DNA of 64,000 nucleotides from Arthrobacter sp. P2b (GTDB lineage: Bacteria; Actinomycetota; Actinomycetes; Actinomycetales; Micrococcaceae), in NCBI RefSeq assembly GCF_900168295.1, contig NZ_FVZL01000004.1, forward strand, positions 248,001 through 312,000. The letters run 5' to 3'. The notes under the pieces are model-generated. The model was given only the letters and a program-made list of their open reading frames with translations, made no database searches and was not told the DNA's origin. Within the stretch, counting starts at the first letter, position 1. Each line of letters starts with the position of its first letter. Below are positions 1 to 8,989 of the stretch, one piece after another. The position numbers and the translations under genes were made by a program.

Positions 1-110
1 CCGGCGTGGTGCTCCAGGCGGAGAATCCGAAGTACCCGGACATCAAGGTCCCTGCCCTGTCCGAGCTCACCATCTGGGGCGTGGCCACGAGGTGCCTCCA
101 TCATGTGTGA
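1..110 (+). CDS. umuD: UmuD-like SOS peptidase, C-terminal end (partial)
   Basis: Only the last 35 codons are in the window, read in the frame beginning at base 3 and ending with TGA at 108-110. The peptide contains AENPKYPDIKVP and ends GVATRCLHHV. This matches the last beta strands of LexA/UmuD-type S24 peptidases, where a 'E-P-x-Y-P' segment is followed by a 'GVVT' strand. The catalytic Ser and Lys lie upstream, outside the window. The gene is followed 38 nt later by umuC on the same strand, the usual umuDC order, which supports the call. In the family, UmuD is self-cleaved on RecA filaments and then activates the UmuC polymerase. The assignment rests on a short tail plus the neighbour. 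Confidence 0.78.
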   Translation, partial: GVVLQAENPKYPDIKVPALSELTIWGVATRCLHHV

Positions 111-148
111 AGGGTATGTGCCCGGGTTCGGCATGCCGGAGCAGGGCC

Positions 149-1447
149 ATGACTAAGCCCGTCCTGATGCGCCGGATGCCGCAGATCGCCCATGTCGACG
201 TGAACTGCTTCTACGCCTCGGCCGAGCGGGCGTTCGATCCCTCCCTGGAGGGCCGGCCGCTGGTGGTGCTGTCCAACAACGACGGATGCGCGGTGACGCG
301 GTCCCCCGAGGCGAAGGCGCTCGGCATCGCGACCGGTGAGCCCTGGTTCAAGCTCGCGCCGCGGGCCAAGGAGTGGGGCCTGGTGGCCAAATCGAGCAAT
401 TACGAACTCTACGGGGACATCAGCGCCCGGGTCATGGAGCTGCTCGGCAGGCACTCCGCGTGGATGGAGGTCTACAGCATTGACGAGGCCTTCCTGGGCG
501 TCAAAGGCGACCCGGAGCAGCTGCTGGCCCTTGGCCGGAACATCAAGGACGCCGTCCGCCGCCACGTCGGCGTACCCGTCTGTGTGGGGATTGCCCCCAC
601 CAAGACGCTGGCCAAGCTGTGCAACAAGTGGGCCAAGAACAACGCGGCGTTCGGCGGGGTATGCCACTGGGACAGTGTCCCCTGGCCGCAGCGGGAGTCC
701 CTGATGGGGCGGCTGTCCGTGGACGAGATCTGGGGCATCGCCGGCAGGCTCACCCGGCGCCTGAACGTGATGGGCATCTTCACGGTCCTGGACCTGGTCC
801 GCGCCGATCCCGTGGTGATCCGGGACAAGTTCTCCGTGGTCCTGATGCGCACCGTCCTGGAGCTGCGGGGCACTCCCTGCATTCCCATGGAGGAAGAGCG
901 CATCGGCCGGGACCAGCTGATCTTCTCCCGCTCCTTCGCCAAGCCGGTCACCACCGCAGCGGGACTGCGGCAGGTGCTGGGCATCTACGGCCAGCAGGCC
1001 AGTGCCAGGCTCTCGAAACACGGGCTGCAGGCAAAGGTCCTCACAGCGTTCGCCGCCACATCTCCTTTCCGCCAGCAGGAGCAGGCCTATCCGTCCGTCT
1101 GCGTTTCCCTCCCGATGCCGACGGCGGATCCGCTCCTGCTGACCCGGGCCGCGCATGCGCTGCTGCCCAGCATCCGCGACGGCCTGCAGTACGCCAAAGC
1201 GGGGATCATGCTCACCGACCTGCGGCCCACCGGCAACCAGTCGCCGCTGGAACCGTTTGAGAACCGGCATGAAGAACGGGCCATCGGCCCGCTCCTCGAA
1301 GACGTGAGCCGGCGCTTTGGCCGCGGCTCCATCGGGCTGGGGCAGGCCGGCATCAAGACCGGGTTGGACTGGACCATGAAGCGCGACATGCAGTCACCGC
1401 GGTACACCACCCACTGGGACGAGCTCCCCCTGGTCAAAGCCGCCTGA
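149..1447 (+). CDS. umuC: Y-family DNA polymerase UmuC
   Basis: Catalytic subunit of a translesion DNA polymerase V-type system (432 aa, close to the family norm of about 420). The N-terminal palm motif HVDVNCFYASAER supplies the first metal ligand (D17), and YSIDEAF supplies the D112-E113 pair. Further down, GIAPTKTLAKLCNKWAK is the typical UmuC thumb/helix-hairpin region, and the C-terminal little-finger domain is complete. I chose ATG 149 because GGAG lies 7 nt upstream. An in-frame ATG at 92 would overlap the end of umuD and has no ribosome site. Expression with umuD under SOS control is expected from the family, but the promoter is outside the window. Confidence 0.93.
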   Translation: MTKPVLMRRMPQIAHVDVNCFYASAERAFDPSLEGRPLVVLSNNDGCAVTRSPEAKALGIATGEPWFKLAPRAKEWGLVAKSSNYELYGDISARVMELLGRHSAWMEVYSIDEAFLGVKGDPEQLLALGRNIKDAVRRHVGVPVCVGIAPTKTLAKLCNKWAKNNAAFGGVCHWDSVPWPQRESLMGRLSVDEIWGIAGRLTRRLNVMGIFTVLDLVRADPVVIRDKFSVVLMRTVLELRGTPCIPMEEERIGRDQLIFSRSFAKPVTTAAGLRQVLGIYGQQASARLSKHGLQAKVLTAFAATSPFRQQEQAYPSVCVSLPMPTADPLLLTRAAHALLPSIRDGLQYAKAGIMLTDLRPTGNQSPLEPFENRHEERAIGPLLEDVSRRFGRGSIGLGQAGIKTGLDWTMKRDMQSPRYTTHWDELPLVKAA

Positions 1448-1487
1448 TCCGCGGTGCCGCAGCAGTGGAGGAACTACAGTGGCTCCT

Positions 1488-2324
1488 TCACCGGTCCGCC
1501 CAGCCGGATGGCGGCGGCGCATCGAGGAACGTGGTCACAACCTCGCGCACCAGGTCGGTCCGTGCGAGCCCGAAGAAGTGCGTGGTGCCGGGGAAGACCG
1601 CGAGCTGCGACGCGGGCACACCCTCGAAGTCGCCGTTCACGTCTCCTCCGCGCAGTTGGAGGAATTTCACTGCGTGGTCGAGCTTGACCATGTCGCAGTC
1701 GCCCACCGTGAAGAGCGTCGGCGCCTGGATTCCGCGGATGTCGTCGTCGCTCCAGCCAGGCTCGCCCTCGCCGTAGTGTGCCAGCTTGTCCAGCAGGCCC
1801 TGCAGGTGCTCGCGGTCCGGATGCGGAGACACGGCAAGGTAGTGTTCCTCCATTGGAGTTCCCGCGATCATGTCCACCGTCATCTCCGCCACAGCTTCGG
1901 AGTTGCCGCCGCGGTCGCCCTCCGGCCGGAACGATACCGACGACACGATGAGCTTGCGCACAAGTTCCGGGTGCTTGATCGCGAGGTGCAGCGCCACCGC
2001 ACCTCCGACGCTGAATCCGAAGACATCGACCTTGCCGACGGCGAGGTGCTCGAGAAGCCCGATGACATCGGAGGCCAGGTGGTGCGTGGCCAGTGGCCGG
2101 TCGATGTCGTTGGTGTGCCCGTGCCCCTGGAAGTCGGCGGCGATCACCAGGCGCCCGGCCGACAGGCCCGGGATCAGTGCACCGAACTGCTGCTCAATGT
2201 CGAACAGCCCGCCGTGCAGGAGCAGCAGCGGGGTGCCGCCGTCGCCATGCAGCTCGTAATACATCCGGAGCCCGTTGACCGGCGCATAACCGGTTGCGGG
2301 CTGGGCCGGCGTTGTATCGGTCAT
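1488..2324 (-). CDS. alpha/beta hydrolase
   Basis: 278-aa alpha/beta-hydrolase-fold protein. The oxyanion-hole segment LLLLHGGLF comes first, then the nucleophile elbow GFSVGG (Ser), an acidic residue in TVGDCDMV, and the catalytic His in FPGTTHFFG. This gives a complete Ser-Asp-His triad. The substrate cannot be read; relatives include esterases, haloperoxidase-like enzymes and C-C bond hydrolases. The start at 2324 is preceded by AGGAGG at good spacing, while an upstream in-frame ATG at 2387 is not. It is convergent with umuC (40 nt apart) and is followed on the same strand by nothing related, so it looks like a single-gene unit. Confidence 0.88.
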   Translation of the reverse strand: MTDTTPAQPATGYAPVNGLRMYYELHGDGGTPLLLLHGGLFDIEQQFGALIPGLSAGRLVIAADFQGHGHTNDIDRPLATHHLASDVIGLLEHLAVGKVDVFGFSVGGAVALHLAIKHPELVRKLIVSSVSFRPEGDRGGNSEAVAEMTVDMIAGTPMEEHYLAVSPHPDREHLQGLLDKLAHYGEGEPGWSDDDIRGIQAPTLFTVGDCDMVKLDHAVKFLQLRGGDVNGDFEGVPASQLAVFPGTTHFFGLARTDLVREVVTTFLDAPPPSGWADR

Positions 2325-2400
2325 CTTCGAACCTCCTCGGGCCCTGCGCCTGGTCGTGCCATCCTTGCACCGTGTGCACGCGCCCACCAGTGCTCATTCC

Positions 2401-3360
2401 TCAGGCGGACGGGGCCCCCGGCGTGTGCGGCCCGTCGAACATTGCGCTGTTGCTGGCCTGCGGCACGATGACGTGGACGGCGTTCCGCTGGATGGTGAAG
2501 TCCGTGGGCGTGACGGCCGCGATTTCGCCGTCGAGGTTCACGGGCATGGGCGGCTCGGTGACCAGGCGGACCCGCCGCGTGGTCAGGTGGTACACCCGGT
2601 CATGTTCGATAAAGCTTCCGTTCCTGAGCAGCCGTGCAATCTTGACGTGCTCACGGAACGGCGCTGCCAGGATTGCATAGATGTCAAGGATGTGGTCGTC
2701 GATTCCCGCCGTCGGCGAGACCGTGTTGCCGCCGCCGTAGTGCCTGCCGTTGCCCCCGGCCACCTGGAGCAGGCCCTCGAGCTGCATCGGCTCGTGGTCC
2801 CCCTCCGGGAACTCAAGACGGGCGGAGAACGGTTCGTGCCGGGTATACGAACGCAGGGTGGCAATGCCGTACGCCAGCGGCCCGAGACGCCGCTTCAGTC
2901 CGGGGGTGAGAGCCTCGGTAACCCGCACGGACAGGCCGGCGGAAGCGACGTTGAGGAAGGGCTGCCCATTTGCCCTGCCGAGGTCGATGTCCACCACCTT
3001 CCCGCCTGCCACCGCAGCACATGCCTCCGCCAGATTGTTCGGGATCTCCAGCGTGCGTGCGAGGTCGTTGGCGGTGCCCAGCGGAAGAACACCCAGCACG
3101 ACACCCGTGCCGGCAACCCTGCCGGCGGCGTAGGAAACCGTCCCGTCACCGCCGCCCACCACAACCAGGTCATGACCGTCCGCAACCACCCGGTCGAGTG
3201 TCCCGGCCAGTTCGGCCCCCGAGTGGACGTGGTGCACGGCGGAGACCGGCACGCCCGCTTTTTGCAGGGCATGCACCGCCAGCTCCCTGGCAGCCGCCCC
3301 CCGGCGTGATCCGGCGTTGATCACCACGGCAGCAGAGCGGGCCTCTCGGGCAACCTTCAT
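2401..3360 (-). CDS. diacylglycerol/lipid kinase family protein (YegS/BmrU type)
   Basis: 319-aa member of the diacylglycerol-kinase catalytic family. The nucleotide-binding signature VVGGGDGTVSYAAG is followed by GVLPLGTANDLARTL, both hallmarks of the family. The C-terminal half is the beta-sandwich domain (PVNLDGE). It presumably phosphorylates a membrane lipid such as diacylglycerol on the inner face of the membrane. The start is taken at ATG 3360 (MKVAREARSAAVVINAGS), which begins exactly at the first strand of the fold. A further in-frame ATG at 3459 lies inside the terminator hairpin of the next gene and would add a proline/glycine-rich tail with no family counterpart, so I rejected it. 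Confidence 0.9.
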   Translation of the reverse strand: MKVAREARSAAVVINAGSRRGAAARELAVHALQKAGVPVSAVHHVHSGAELAGTLDRVVADGHDLVVVGGGDGTVSYAAGRVAGTGVVLGVLPLGTANDLARTLEIPNNLAEACAAVAGGKVVDIDLGRANGQPFLNVASAGLSVRVTEALTPGLKRRLGPLAYGIATLRSYTRHEPFSARLEFPEGDHEPMQLEGLLQVAGGNGRHYGGGNTVSPTAGIDDHILDIYAILAAPFREHVKIARLLRNGSFIEHDRVYHLTTRRVRLVTEPPMPVNLDGEIAAVTPTDFTIQRNAVHVIVPQASNSAMFDGPHTPGAPSA

Positions 3361-3449
3361 GTGGGCAATGGTAGGTGGATTACCTTGGGAAGTCCCCGCG
3401 GGACGGCCAGCAGCGGGGCGGTTTCCCCGGAACCGGCCAAAACCAACAC

Positions 3450-3492
3450 TGACGGGCATCCCTTCGCAGGTTTAGCAAAGGGACGCCCGTCA
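3450..3492 (-). terminator. hairpin terminator of the choline operon
   Basis: Inverted repeat with arms TGACGGGCATCCCTTCG and CAAAGGGACGCCCGTCA (two mismatches over 17 bp, both allowing G-U pairs) and a 9-nt loop. It lies 64 nt downstream of the permease stop codon. On the minus strand the hairpin is followed by GTGTTGGTTTT, a moderately T-rich tail, so it reads as an intrinsic-type terminator for the betA-betB-permease transcript. Confidence 0.72.
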
Positions 3493-3556
3493 GGACTGGC
3501 AGCGCGTCCGGGGTTGGACGATGCCAAGGGTGGGTAAGGCTACGGGTTGATAAGGG

Positions 3557-5158
3557 CTACGGGTTGGAAACGGGTGCTGACACCAGCTGGGGCGCAGCTG
3601 GAGCATCCGGCCCGCTGGCATCCGCAGCCGGGTGGGCGGTTGCGGCGTGTTCAGCCAGGACACCCGTCTGGTGCCTGATTTTCAGGCGGTACAGCAGGGC
3701 TCCGCCGCCGGCAACGGTGGCAACGAAGATCACTCCGCCCCACTGCAGGTACCACTCAAACGGGGGCACCGAGTTGTAGATCTCCGGGCGGGGCCAGATG
3801 AGGTTCAGCGTCATGGCGCCGCCCCACAGGACCGCGAGGATGTTCACGGGCAGCCCCCACTTGCCCAGGCTGAAGCCCGGCTCGGTGCCGTCATCCGCGA
3901 GCGGCCACTTTTTCTGGAACCGCTTGCGGAGCAGCGGAACGGTGACCAGCAGGTAGGACAGGTAGATCAGGACGATGCTGATGCTGGAAAGGATGGTGAA
4001 GATGGCGGGCTGGGAGACGTTGACGATCAGCGGAATGATGGCGATGAGTCCGATGACGATCGCCGCCACCGTGGGCGTCTTCCGCTCAGGGTGCACCTTG
4101 CTGAGCTGGCGGCTGAAGGGCAGGTTGTTGTCCCTGGCCATGGCGAACATCATGCGGATGGCGGCGGCGTGAACGGCGAGGGTGCAGACGATCACGGCCA
4201 CCACGATGCACACCAGGAACGCCTTGCCGAAGGGGCCTCCCAGGACGGAGAGCACGATGTACTGCAGGCCGCCGTCGGCAGCGCCCAGCTTCGGGTCGCT
4301 GAGGTCGGGCGCGGCCAGGAGTCCGCCAAGGAGAATCAGGCCGCCGAGGATGAAGGACGCCGTGATGGCACGGAGGATGGCCTTGGGTGCGGTCTTTTTC
4401 GGGTCCTTCGTCTCCTCGCCGAGGGAACTGGCCGTGTCAAAGCCATACATCACGTAACCGGAGGCCATGGCCCCGATGAGGAACACCCCGAAGAAGCCAA
4501 GGTCGTGGTCCATGCCGTAGCCTTCGGTGCTGAAAAGGACTTCCGGCCCCCGCACCACATGCCAGCCAAGGGCCAGGATGAGGAGCACGGCGGCGGCGAG
4601 CTCCACGAAGACGCCGATGCTGTTGATCTTGGTCATCAGCTTCACGCCGAAGGCGTTGATGAGCGTTGAGATGGAGATCATGATGCTGGCGAGCAGCACC
4701 CCGTTGAGGGCGAAATCGTAGGTGCCGGTGCCGTCGCCGATGATCTGGAAACCGGACCAGATCTGGGGCAGGGTGAGCTGCAGTGCAAGGGCCACGGCTC
4801 CGAGCGCCACGATCGAGGAGATGAGCAGCAGCCAGCCCGCCAGCCAGGCGAACGTCCCTGACGAGAGCCGCTTGGCCCAGTTGTAGACCGAACCGGCCAC
4901 CGGATACCGTCCGGCGAGCTCGGCGAAGCAGAGCGCCACCATGAGCTGGCCGGCGAAAACGATGGGCCAGGACCACGCGTAGGCGGGGCCGGCCATGGAA
5001 AAACCAAAGTAGAACAGCTGGAACACGCCGGTGAGGATGGAAATGTAGCTGACTCCCGCCGCAAAACTGGCGAATTTGCCGATGCTGCGGTCCAGGGTCT
5101 GGGCATAGCCGAACTCGTCCATGCCGCTTGAATCAGTACTCTTGCTGGGTTCGAACAT
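3557..5158 (-). CDS. APC-family amino acid/amine permease
   Basis: 533-aa integral membrane protein of the amino acid-polyamine-organocation superfamily, with about 12 hydrophobic segments. The early motif ASFAAGVSYISILTG and the segment CFAELAGRYPVAGSVYNWAKR are characteristic of the ACT/GABA-permease branch. The C-terminal tail is hydrophilic and Ala/Pro-rich. It is the third gene after choline dehydrogenase and betaine-aldehyde dehydrogenase, which suggests import of choline or a related quaternary or primary amine (inference; classical choline carriers are BCCT or ABC proteins). ATG 5158 has AGGAG 6 nt upstream. An ATG at 5182 is possible but lacks a site. The stop codon sits in a small direct repeat of AACCCGTAGCC. 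Confidence 0.9.
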   Translation of the reverse strand: MFEPSKSTDSSGMDEFGYAQTLDRSIGKFASFAAGVSYISILTGVFQLFYFGFSMAGPAYAWSWPIVFAGQLMVALCFAELAGRYPVAGSVYNWAKRLSSGTFAWLAGWLLLISSIVALGAVALALQLTLPQIWSGFQIIGDGTGTYDFALNGVLLASIMISISTLINAFGVKLMTKINSIGVFVELAAAVLLILALGWHVVRGPEVLFSTEGYGMDHDLGFFGVFLIGAMASGYVMYGFDTASSLGEETKDPKKTAPKAILRAITASFILGGLILLGGLLAAPDLSDPKLGAADGGLQYIVLSVLGGPFGKAFLVCIVVAVIVCTLAVHAAAIRMMFAMARDNNLPFSRQLSKVHPERKTPTVAAIVIGLIAIIPLIVNVSQPAIFTILSSISIVLIYLSYLLVTVPLLRKRFQKKWPLADDGTEPGFSLGKWGLPVNILAVLWGGAMTLNLIWPRPEIYNSVPPFEWYLQWGGVIFVATVAGGGALLYRLKIRHQTGVLAEHAATAHPAADASGPDAPAAPQLVSAPVSNP

Positions 5159-5227
5159 CTGAACTCCTAAGTGGAAAAGCACGATGGTGATGACCCATGG
5201 CCGCCATTGGACACGGGTTATATCGGC

Positions 5228-5257
5228 GGCCGGGCGCCGCGCCTGCGGCGCCCGGCC
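5228..5257 (-). terminator. GC-rich hairpin between betB and the permease gene
   Basis: Perfect 13-bp inverted repeat (GGCCGGGCGCCGC / GCGGCGCCCGGCC) with a 4-nt loop. It lies between the stop of the aldehyde dehydrogenase and the start of the permease. There is no T-run. It may partly terminate transcription or stabilise the upstream message, giving lower permease expression than the two enzymes. That role is inference. Confidence 0.5.
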
Positions 5258-5277
5258 ATGTCCCCCAAATGCTGGTG

Positions 5278-6831
5278 CTAGCCGGCGGCCCCCACCCCGG
5301 CGTCATCGGCAGGTGAGCCAAACCAGCCGCTGGGCGCGGGCTGGATGTTCTGCCAGATATGTTTTGCCTCGCGGTATTCGTTGAGGCCGGCGCTGCCAAG
5401 TTCACGGCCGATGCCGGACTTCCCAAAACCGCCCCACTCCGCCTGCGGGACGTACGGGTGGTAATCATTGATCCATACTGTTCCGTGCCGCAGGGCGCCC
5501 GCAACGCGCTGTGCTTTCGACGCGTCGGACGTCCACACCGCACCGGCCAGGCCGTACTCGGTGTCGTTGGCGATGGCAACGGCCTCCTCCTCGGTCCGGA
5601 ACGTCTCGATGGTCAGCACCGGGCCGAATGACTCTTCCCGCAGCACACTCATGCCGGAGCGGCAGTTGCCAAGCACCGTGGGCGGGTAGAAGAACCCGTC
5701 CGCAAGGGGCCCGTCGTCGGGAATGTAGCCGCCGCACAAAAGCTCCGCGCCTTCCGCGATGCCGGCCTGGACGTAAGCGTGGACCTGGTCGCGGTGCCTG
5801 GCCGAAATCAGCGGACCCGTTTCCGCGCTGGGGTCAAAAGGCCCGCCCATCCGGATCTTTTGGGCGCGTTCCACCACCTCGGCCACGAAGCGCTCCGCAA
5901 TGGTCTCCTCGACCACGAGGCGCGCCCCTGCCGAGCAGACCTGCCCGGAGTGCAGGAACACGGCGGTCAGGGCATTGTCGACGGCGGCGTCCCAGTCGGC
6001 GTCAGCGAAGACGACATTGGGGTTCTTCCCGCCGAGCTCGAAGGCGACCCGCTTCACGGTCTCCGCGGCCGCCGCCATGATGGTCTGGCCCGTGGCCAGG
6101 CTCCCCGTCAGGGAGACGAGGTCCACGCGCGGGTCGGAGCTGAGGAGCGGGCCCACCCGCGACCCGGATCCCGTGACCAGGTTCGCGACACCGGCCGGAA
6201 CACCGGCCTCTGCCAGGGTCTCCATGAGCAGGATGGACGTGGACGGTGTGAGCTCGCTGGGCTTGAGCACGAAGGAATTTCCCGCAACGAGTGCCGGCGC
6301 CACTTTCCAGGCCGCCTGCAGGAGCGGGTAGTTCCAGGGTGCGATGAGGGCGCAGACGCCGAGCGGTTCGTAGACCACGCGGCTGATGGCGTTCGGCCGG
6401 CCCGTATCGATGACCCGCCCGGCGTCGAGGCCCGCTATCTTGCCGTAGTAACGGAAGCAGGAGGCAATGTCGTCAATGTCGTATTCGGCCTCGACGAGGC
6501 GCTTGCCTGTGTCCAGTGCTTCGGCCCGGGCGTACGCCGCCTTGTCCCGCTCGAGCAGCGCGGCGACGCGAAGCAGGACCTCGCCGCGTTCAATGTCGGT
6601 CAGCCGGCGCCACGCACCGCCGTCGAACGCGGCCCGGGCACTGGCGATTGCCCGCTCCGCGTCCTCTACGGTGGATGAGGCGACTACCGCCACTTCGCGC
6701 CCGTCCGCCGGGCAGCGCACAACGGTTGTCCCGCCGTCGGACGCCTGGTGCCAGGCACCGTCAATGTACAAGCCCTTGATGGCGTCCGGCGCTTGTCCGG
6801 CGTCGCGGACCTGCTCAGCGGTGGCGGTCAT
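5278..6831 (-). CDS. betB: betaine-aldehyde dehydrogenase
   Basis: 517-aa NAD(P)-dependent aldehyde dehydrogenase. Visible motifs are the Rossmann region APWNYPLLQAAWKVAPAL with KPSE, the general-base Glu in FELGGKNPN, and the catalytic Cys in HSGQVCSAG. Length and sequence fit the betaine-aldehyde dehydrogenase group, and the gene begins 31 nt after choline dehydrogenase with a strong AAAGGAG site. It would oxidise betaine aldehyde to glycine betaine in the cytoplasm, giving either an osmoprotectant or an entry to demethylation. Substrate assignment depends on the neighbour, because closely related enzymes oxidise aminoaldehydes. Confidence 0.9.
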   Translation of the reverse strand: MTATAEQVRDAGQAPDAIKGLYIDGAWHQASDGGTTVVRCPADGREVAVVASSTVEDAERAIASARAAFDGGAWRRLTDIERGEVLLRVAALLERDKAAYARAEALDTGKRLVEAEYDIDDIASCFRYYGKIAGLDAGRVIDTGRPNAISRVVYEPLGVCALIAPWNYPLLQAAWKVAPALVAGNSFVLKPSELTPSTSILLMETLAEAGVPAGVANLVTGSGSRVGPLLSSDPRVDLVSLTGSLATGQTIMAAAAETVKRVAFELGGKNPNVVFADADWDAAVDNALTAVFLHSGQVCSAGARLVVEETIAERFVAEVVERAQKIRMGGPFDPSAETGPLISARHRDQVHAYVQAGIAEGAELLCGGYIPDDGPLADGFFYPPTVLGNCRSGMSVLREESFGPVLTIETFRTEEEAVAIANDTEYGLAGAVWTSDASKAQRVAGALRHGTVWINDYHPYVPQAEWGGFGKSGIGRELGSAGLNEYREAKHIWQNIQPAPSGWFGSPADDAGVGAAG

Positions 6832-6862
6832 CGTTTCTCCTTTTCCAGTCCATCAATCATGC

Positions 6863-8575
6863 CTATGCCTTTGCCGCAGGGGCAGCTGCAGCGGCGGTGC
6901 CGTTACGCTCCAGCGGGCTGATGCCGTGCCGGTAGAACTCGGCATGCTGCGGCGCCAGCGGGGCCTTCCCGGCGATCAGGTCGGCTGCCTTCTCGGCGAG
7001 CATCATGACGGGGGCGTAGATGTTGCCGTTGGTCACGTACGGCATGGCCGAGGCGTCCACAACCCGGAGGCCCTGTGTTCCGTGGACGGACATGTCGAGC
7101 GGGTTCACCACTGCCATCGGATCGGACTCCGGCCCCATCTTGGCGGTGCAGGAGGGGTGCAGGGCGGTTTCCGCGTCGCGGGCCACCCAGTCCAGGATCT
7201 CGGCGTCGGTCTGCACGGCCCGGCCGGGTGAGAGCTCGCCGCCGTTGAAGGGCCCCATGGCGGACTGGCCCAGGATGTCGCGGGCCACGTGGACGGCCTC
7301 GACCCATTCACGGCGGTCCTGGTCCGTGGAGAGGTAGTTGAACACCATGGATGGATGCACCGTGGGGTCGGTGGACTTGATCTTGAGGGTGCCGCGGGCG
7401 TCGGAGTACATGGGGCCGATGTGCACCTGGTAGCCGTGCTTGGCGTCCGCCTTCTGGCCGTCGTAGCGGACGGCAACAGGGAGGAAGTGGAACATCAGGT
7501 TCGGGTACGCGACGTCCTCGTTGGAGCGGACGAAGCCGCCGCCTTCGAAGTGGTTGGTAGCGGCCGGGCCCTTGCGGCCGAAGAGCCACTGCATGCCGAT
7601 CCACGGCATGCGCCAGACGTCCAGGGCCGGCTGCATGGACACCGGCTGGGTGCAGGCGTGCTGGATGTAGACCTCCAGGTGGTCCTGCAGGTTCTCGCCG
7701 ACGCCGGGAAGGTTGACCACGGGGTTGATGCCCAGGGAGTTCAGGTGCCCAGCTTCGCCCACGCCGGAGAGCTGCAGCAGCTGCGGGGTGTTGATGGCGC
7801 CGCCGGACAGGATGACCTCGCCGGCGTTGACCACGTGGGTCTGGCCGTTGCGGCGGTAGGTGACGCCGGTGGCCACTGTGCCCTTGAAGTTGACTTTGGT
7901 GACCATCGCCCGGGTCAGGACGGTGAGGTTCGGGCGGCGTGTATTGGGGCGGATGTGGGCCCGGGAGGCGGAGAGGCGCTGGCCCTTGTGGACGTTGCGG
8001 TCGAAGGCCGCGAAGCCTTCCTGGCGGTAGCCGTTGACGTCGTCGGTCAGGGGGTAGCCGGCTTCCTGGGCGGCTTTGAAGAACGCTTGGAAGAGCGGGT
8101 TGGTGGCCGGACCGCGTTCCAGGACCAGCGGGCCGTCGTGGCCGCGCAGTTCGTCATCCGGGTCCGCTGCCAGGGCGTTTTCCATTTTGTTGAAGTAGGG
8201 CAGGCAGTGCGCGAAATCCCAGGTATCCATGCCGGCGTCGGCGCCCCAGCGCTCGTAATCGAGGGGGTTGCCGCGCTGGAAGATCATGCCGTTGATGGAG
8301 CTGGAGCCGCCCAGGACCTTGCCGCGGGCGTGTGCTACGCGGCGGCCGCCCATGAAGGGTTCCGGGTCGGATTCGTAGCGCCAGTCATACAGCGGGTTGC
8401 CGCTGGGAAAGGTCAGCGCGGCAGGCATCTGGATGAACAGGTCCCAGGGGTAGTCGCTGCGTCCGGCCTCAAGAACCAGGACGCTGCTGTTGCCCCCTTC
8501 GCTCAAGCGGTTGGCGAGCACGGAACCCGCGCTTCCTCCGCCGACGATGACATAGTCGTAGTGGGTTTTTGTCAT
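6863..8575 (-). CDS. betA: choline dehydrogenase (GMC oxidoreductase)
   Basis: 570-aa FAD-dependent GMC oxidoreductase. The N-terminal dinucleotide site [19 protein letters not shown] is followed by the GMC signatures [13 protein letters not shown] and [15 protein letters not shown]. The C terminus contains HPSCTAKMG (active-site His region) and [19 protein letters not shown]. These features and length match choline dehydrogenase, which converts choline to betaine aldehyde. ATG 8575 is chosen because it directly precedes the FAD fold; an upstream in-frame ATG at 8653 would add 26 residues without family support. It is first in the operon with betB and a permease. Upstream lie 414 nt that contain two TetR/BetI-type operators and no gene. 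Confidence 0.92.
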   Translation of the reverse strand: MTKTHYDYVIVGGGSAGSVLANRLSEGGNSSVLVLEAGRSDYPWDLFIQMPAALTFPSGNPLYDWRYESDPEPFMGGRRVAHARGKVLGGSSSINGMIFQRGNPLDYERWGADAGMDTWDFAHCLPYFNKMENALAADPDDELRGHDGPLVLERGPATNPLFQAFFKAAQEAGYPLTDDVNGYRQEGFAAFDRNVHKGQRLSASRAHIRPNTRRPNLTVLTRAMVTKVNFKGTVATGVTYRRNGQTHVVNAGEVILSGGAINTPQLLQLSGVGEAGHLNSLGINPVVNLPGVGENLQDHLEVYIQHACTQPVSMQPALDVWRMPWIGMQWLFGRKGPAATNHFEGGGFVRSNEDVAYPNLMFHFLPVAVRYDGQKADAKHGYQVHIGPMYSDARGTLKIKSTDPTVHPSMVFNYLSTDQDRREWVEAVHVARDILGQSAMGPFNGGELSPGRAVQTDAEILDWVARDAETALHPSCTAKMGPESDPMAVVNPLDMSVHGTQGLRVVDASAMPYVTNGNIYAPVMMLAEKAADLIAGKAPLAPQHAEFYRHGISPLERNGTAAAAAPAAKA

Positions 8576-8786
8576 GCTGGAAACTCTCTTTCTACCTGGT
8601 GCAGGCCAGCCGCTGAGGGCTGGTGGTCCTTCTTCCGGGAGCCGGCGATACACGGCGATGCCCCGGATAAGCGTTGGAAATCCCTGAAGTGGTGGATGCG
8701 GACCGCTGATGAATCAGCGCTGAATCAACGCGGTGCCGGAAATCCATGAGCTGTGGTGTACGTCATACTCATGCACAGTAATCCAC

Positions 8787-8804
8787 ATTGAACAAGTGTT
8801 CAAT
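8787..8804. promoter_or_regulatory. TetR/BetI-type operator 1
   Basis: Perfect palindrome ATTGAACAAGTGTTCAAT (8-bp arms, 2-nt centre) in the 414-nt gene-free stretch upstream of betA. Size, symmetry and the TTGAAC half-site are typical of TetR/BetI operators. A TetR-family gene lies immediately upstream. The rest of 8576-8989 shows no gene or other element I can support. Confidence 0.7.
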
Positions 8805-8810
8805 AGTCCG

Positions 8811-8828
8811 ACTGGACAAACGTTCAAG
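8811..8828. promoter_or_regulatory. TetR/BetI-type operator 2
   Basis: Imperfect second copy, ACTGGACAAACGTTCAAG, aligned without gaps to operator 1 and spaced 24 bp from it start to start. The conserved core is TG-ACAA--GTTCAA. Two sites at this distance suggest binding of two repressor dimers on about the same DNA face. Confidence 0.6.
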
Positions 8829-8989
8829 ATTTAACGCCGACGAAACATCGCGGGGTGAAATGAAGGCGAAACGCCGTCCCTGGGCATCGAATATGACGGG
8901 CGGCTGTCATGAACGCGGAACCGCAGCGGCAGGGCGCAGCGATGGAAGTGCAGACGGCTTCGATCCGCGAAAGAGGGTAAAGCGGGCCG

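Noticed and set aside
3361..3459. Longer N terminus for the lipid kinase from ATG 3459
   Set aside because: That ATG is inside the terminator hairpin of the upstream operon and the added residues have no counterpart in the family.
3632..4669. Long plus-strand frame opposite the APC permease
   Set aside because: Highly charged repetitive product that mirrors the membrane helices of the real gene on the other strand.
7289..8749. Long plus-strand frame opposite choline dehydrogenase
   Set aside because: No ribosome site and a Val/Ala/Gly/Asp-rich product; the minus-strand GMC oxidoreductase is unmistakable.
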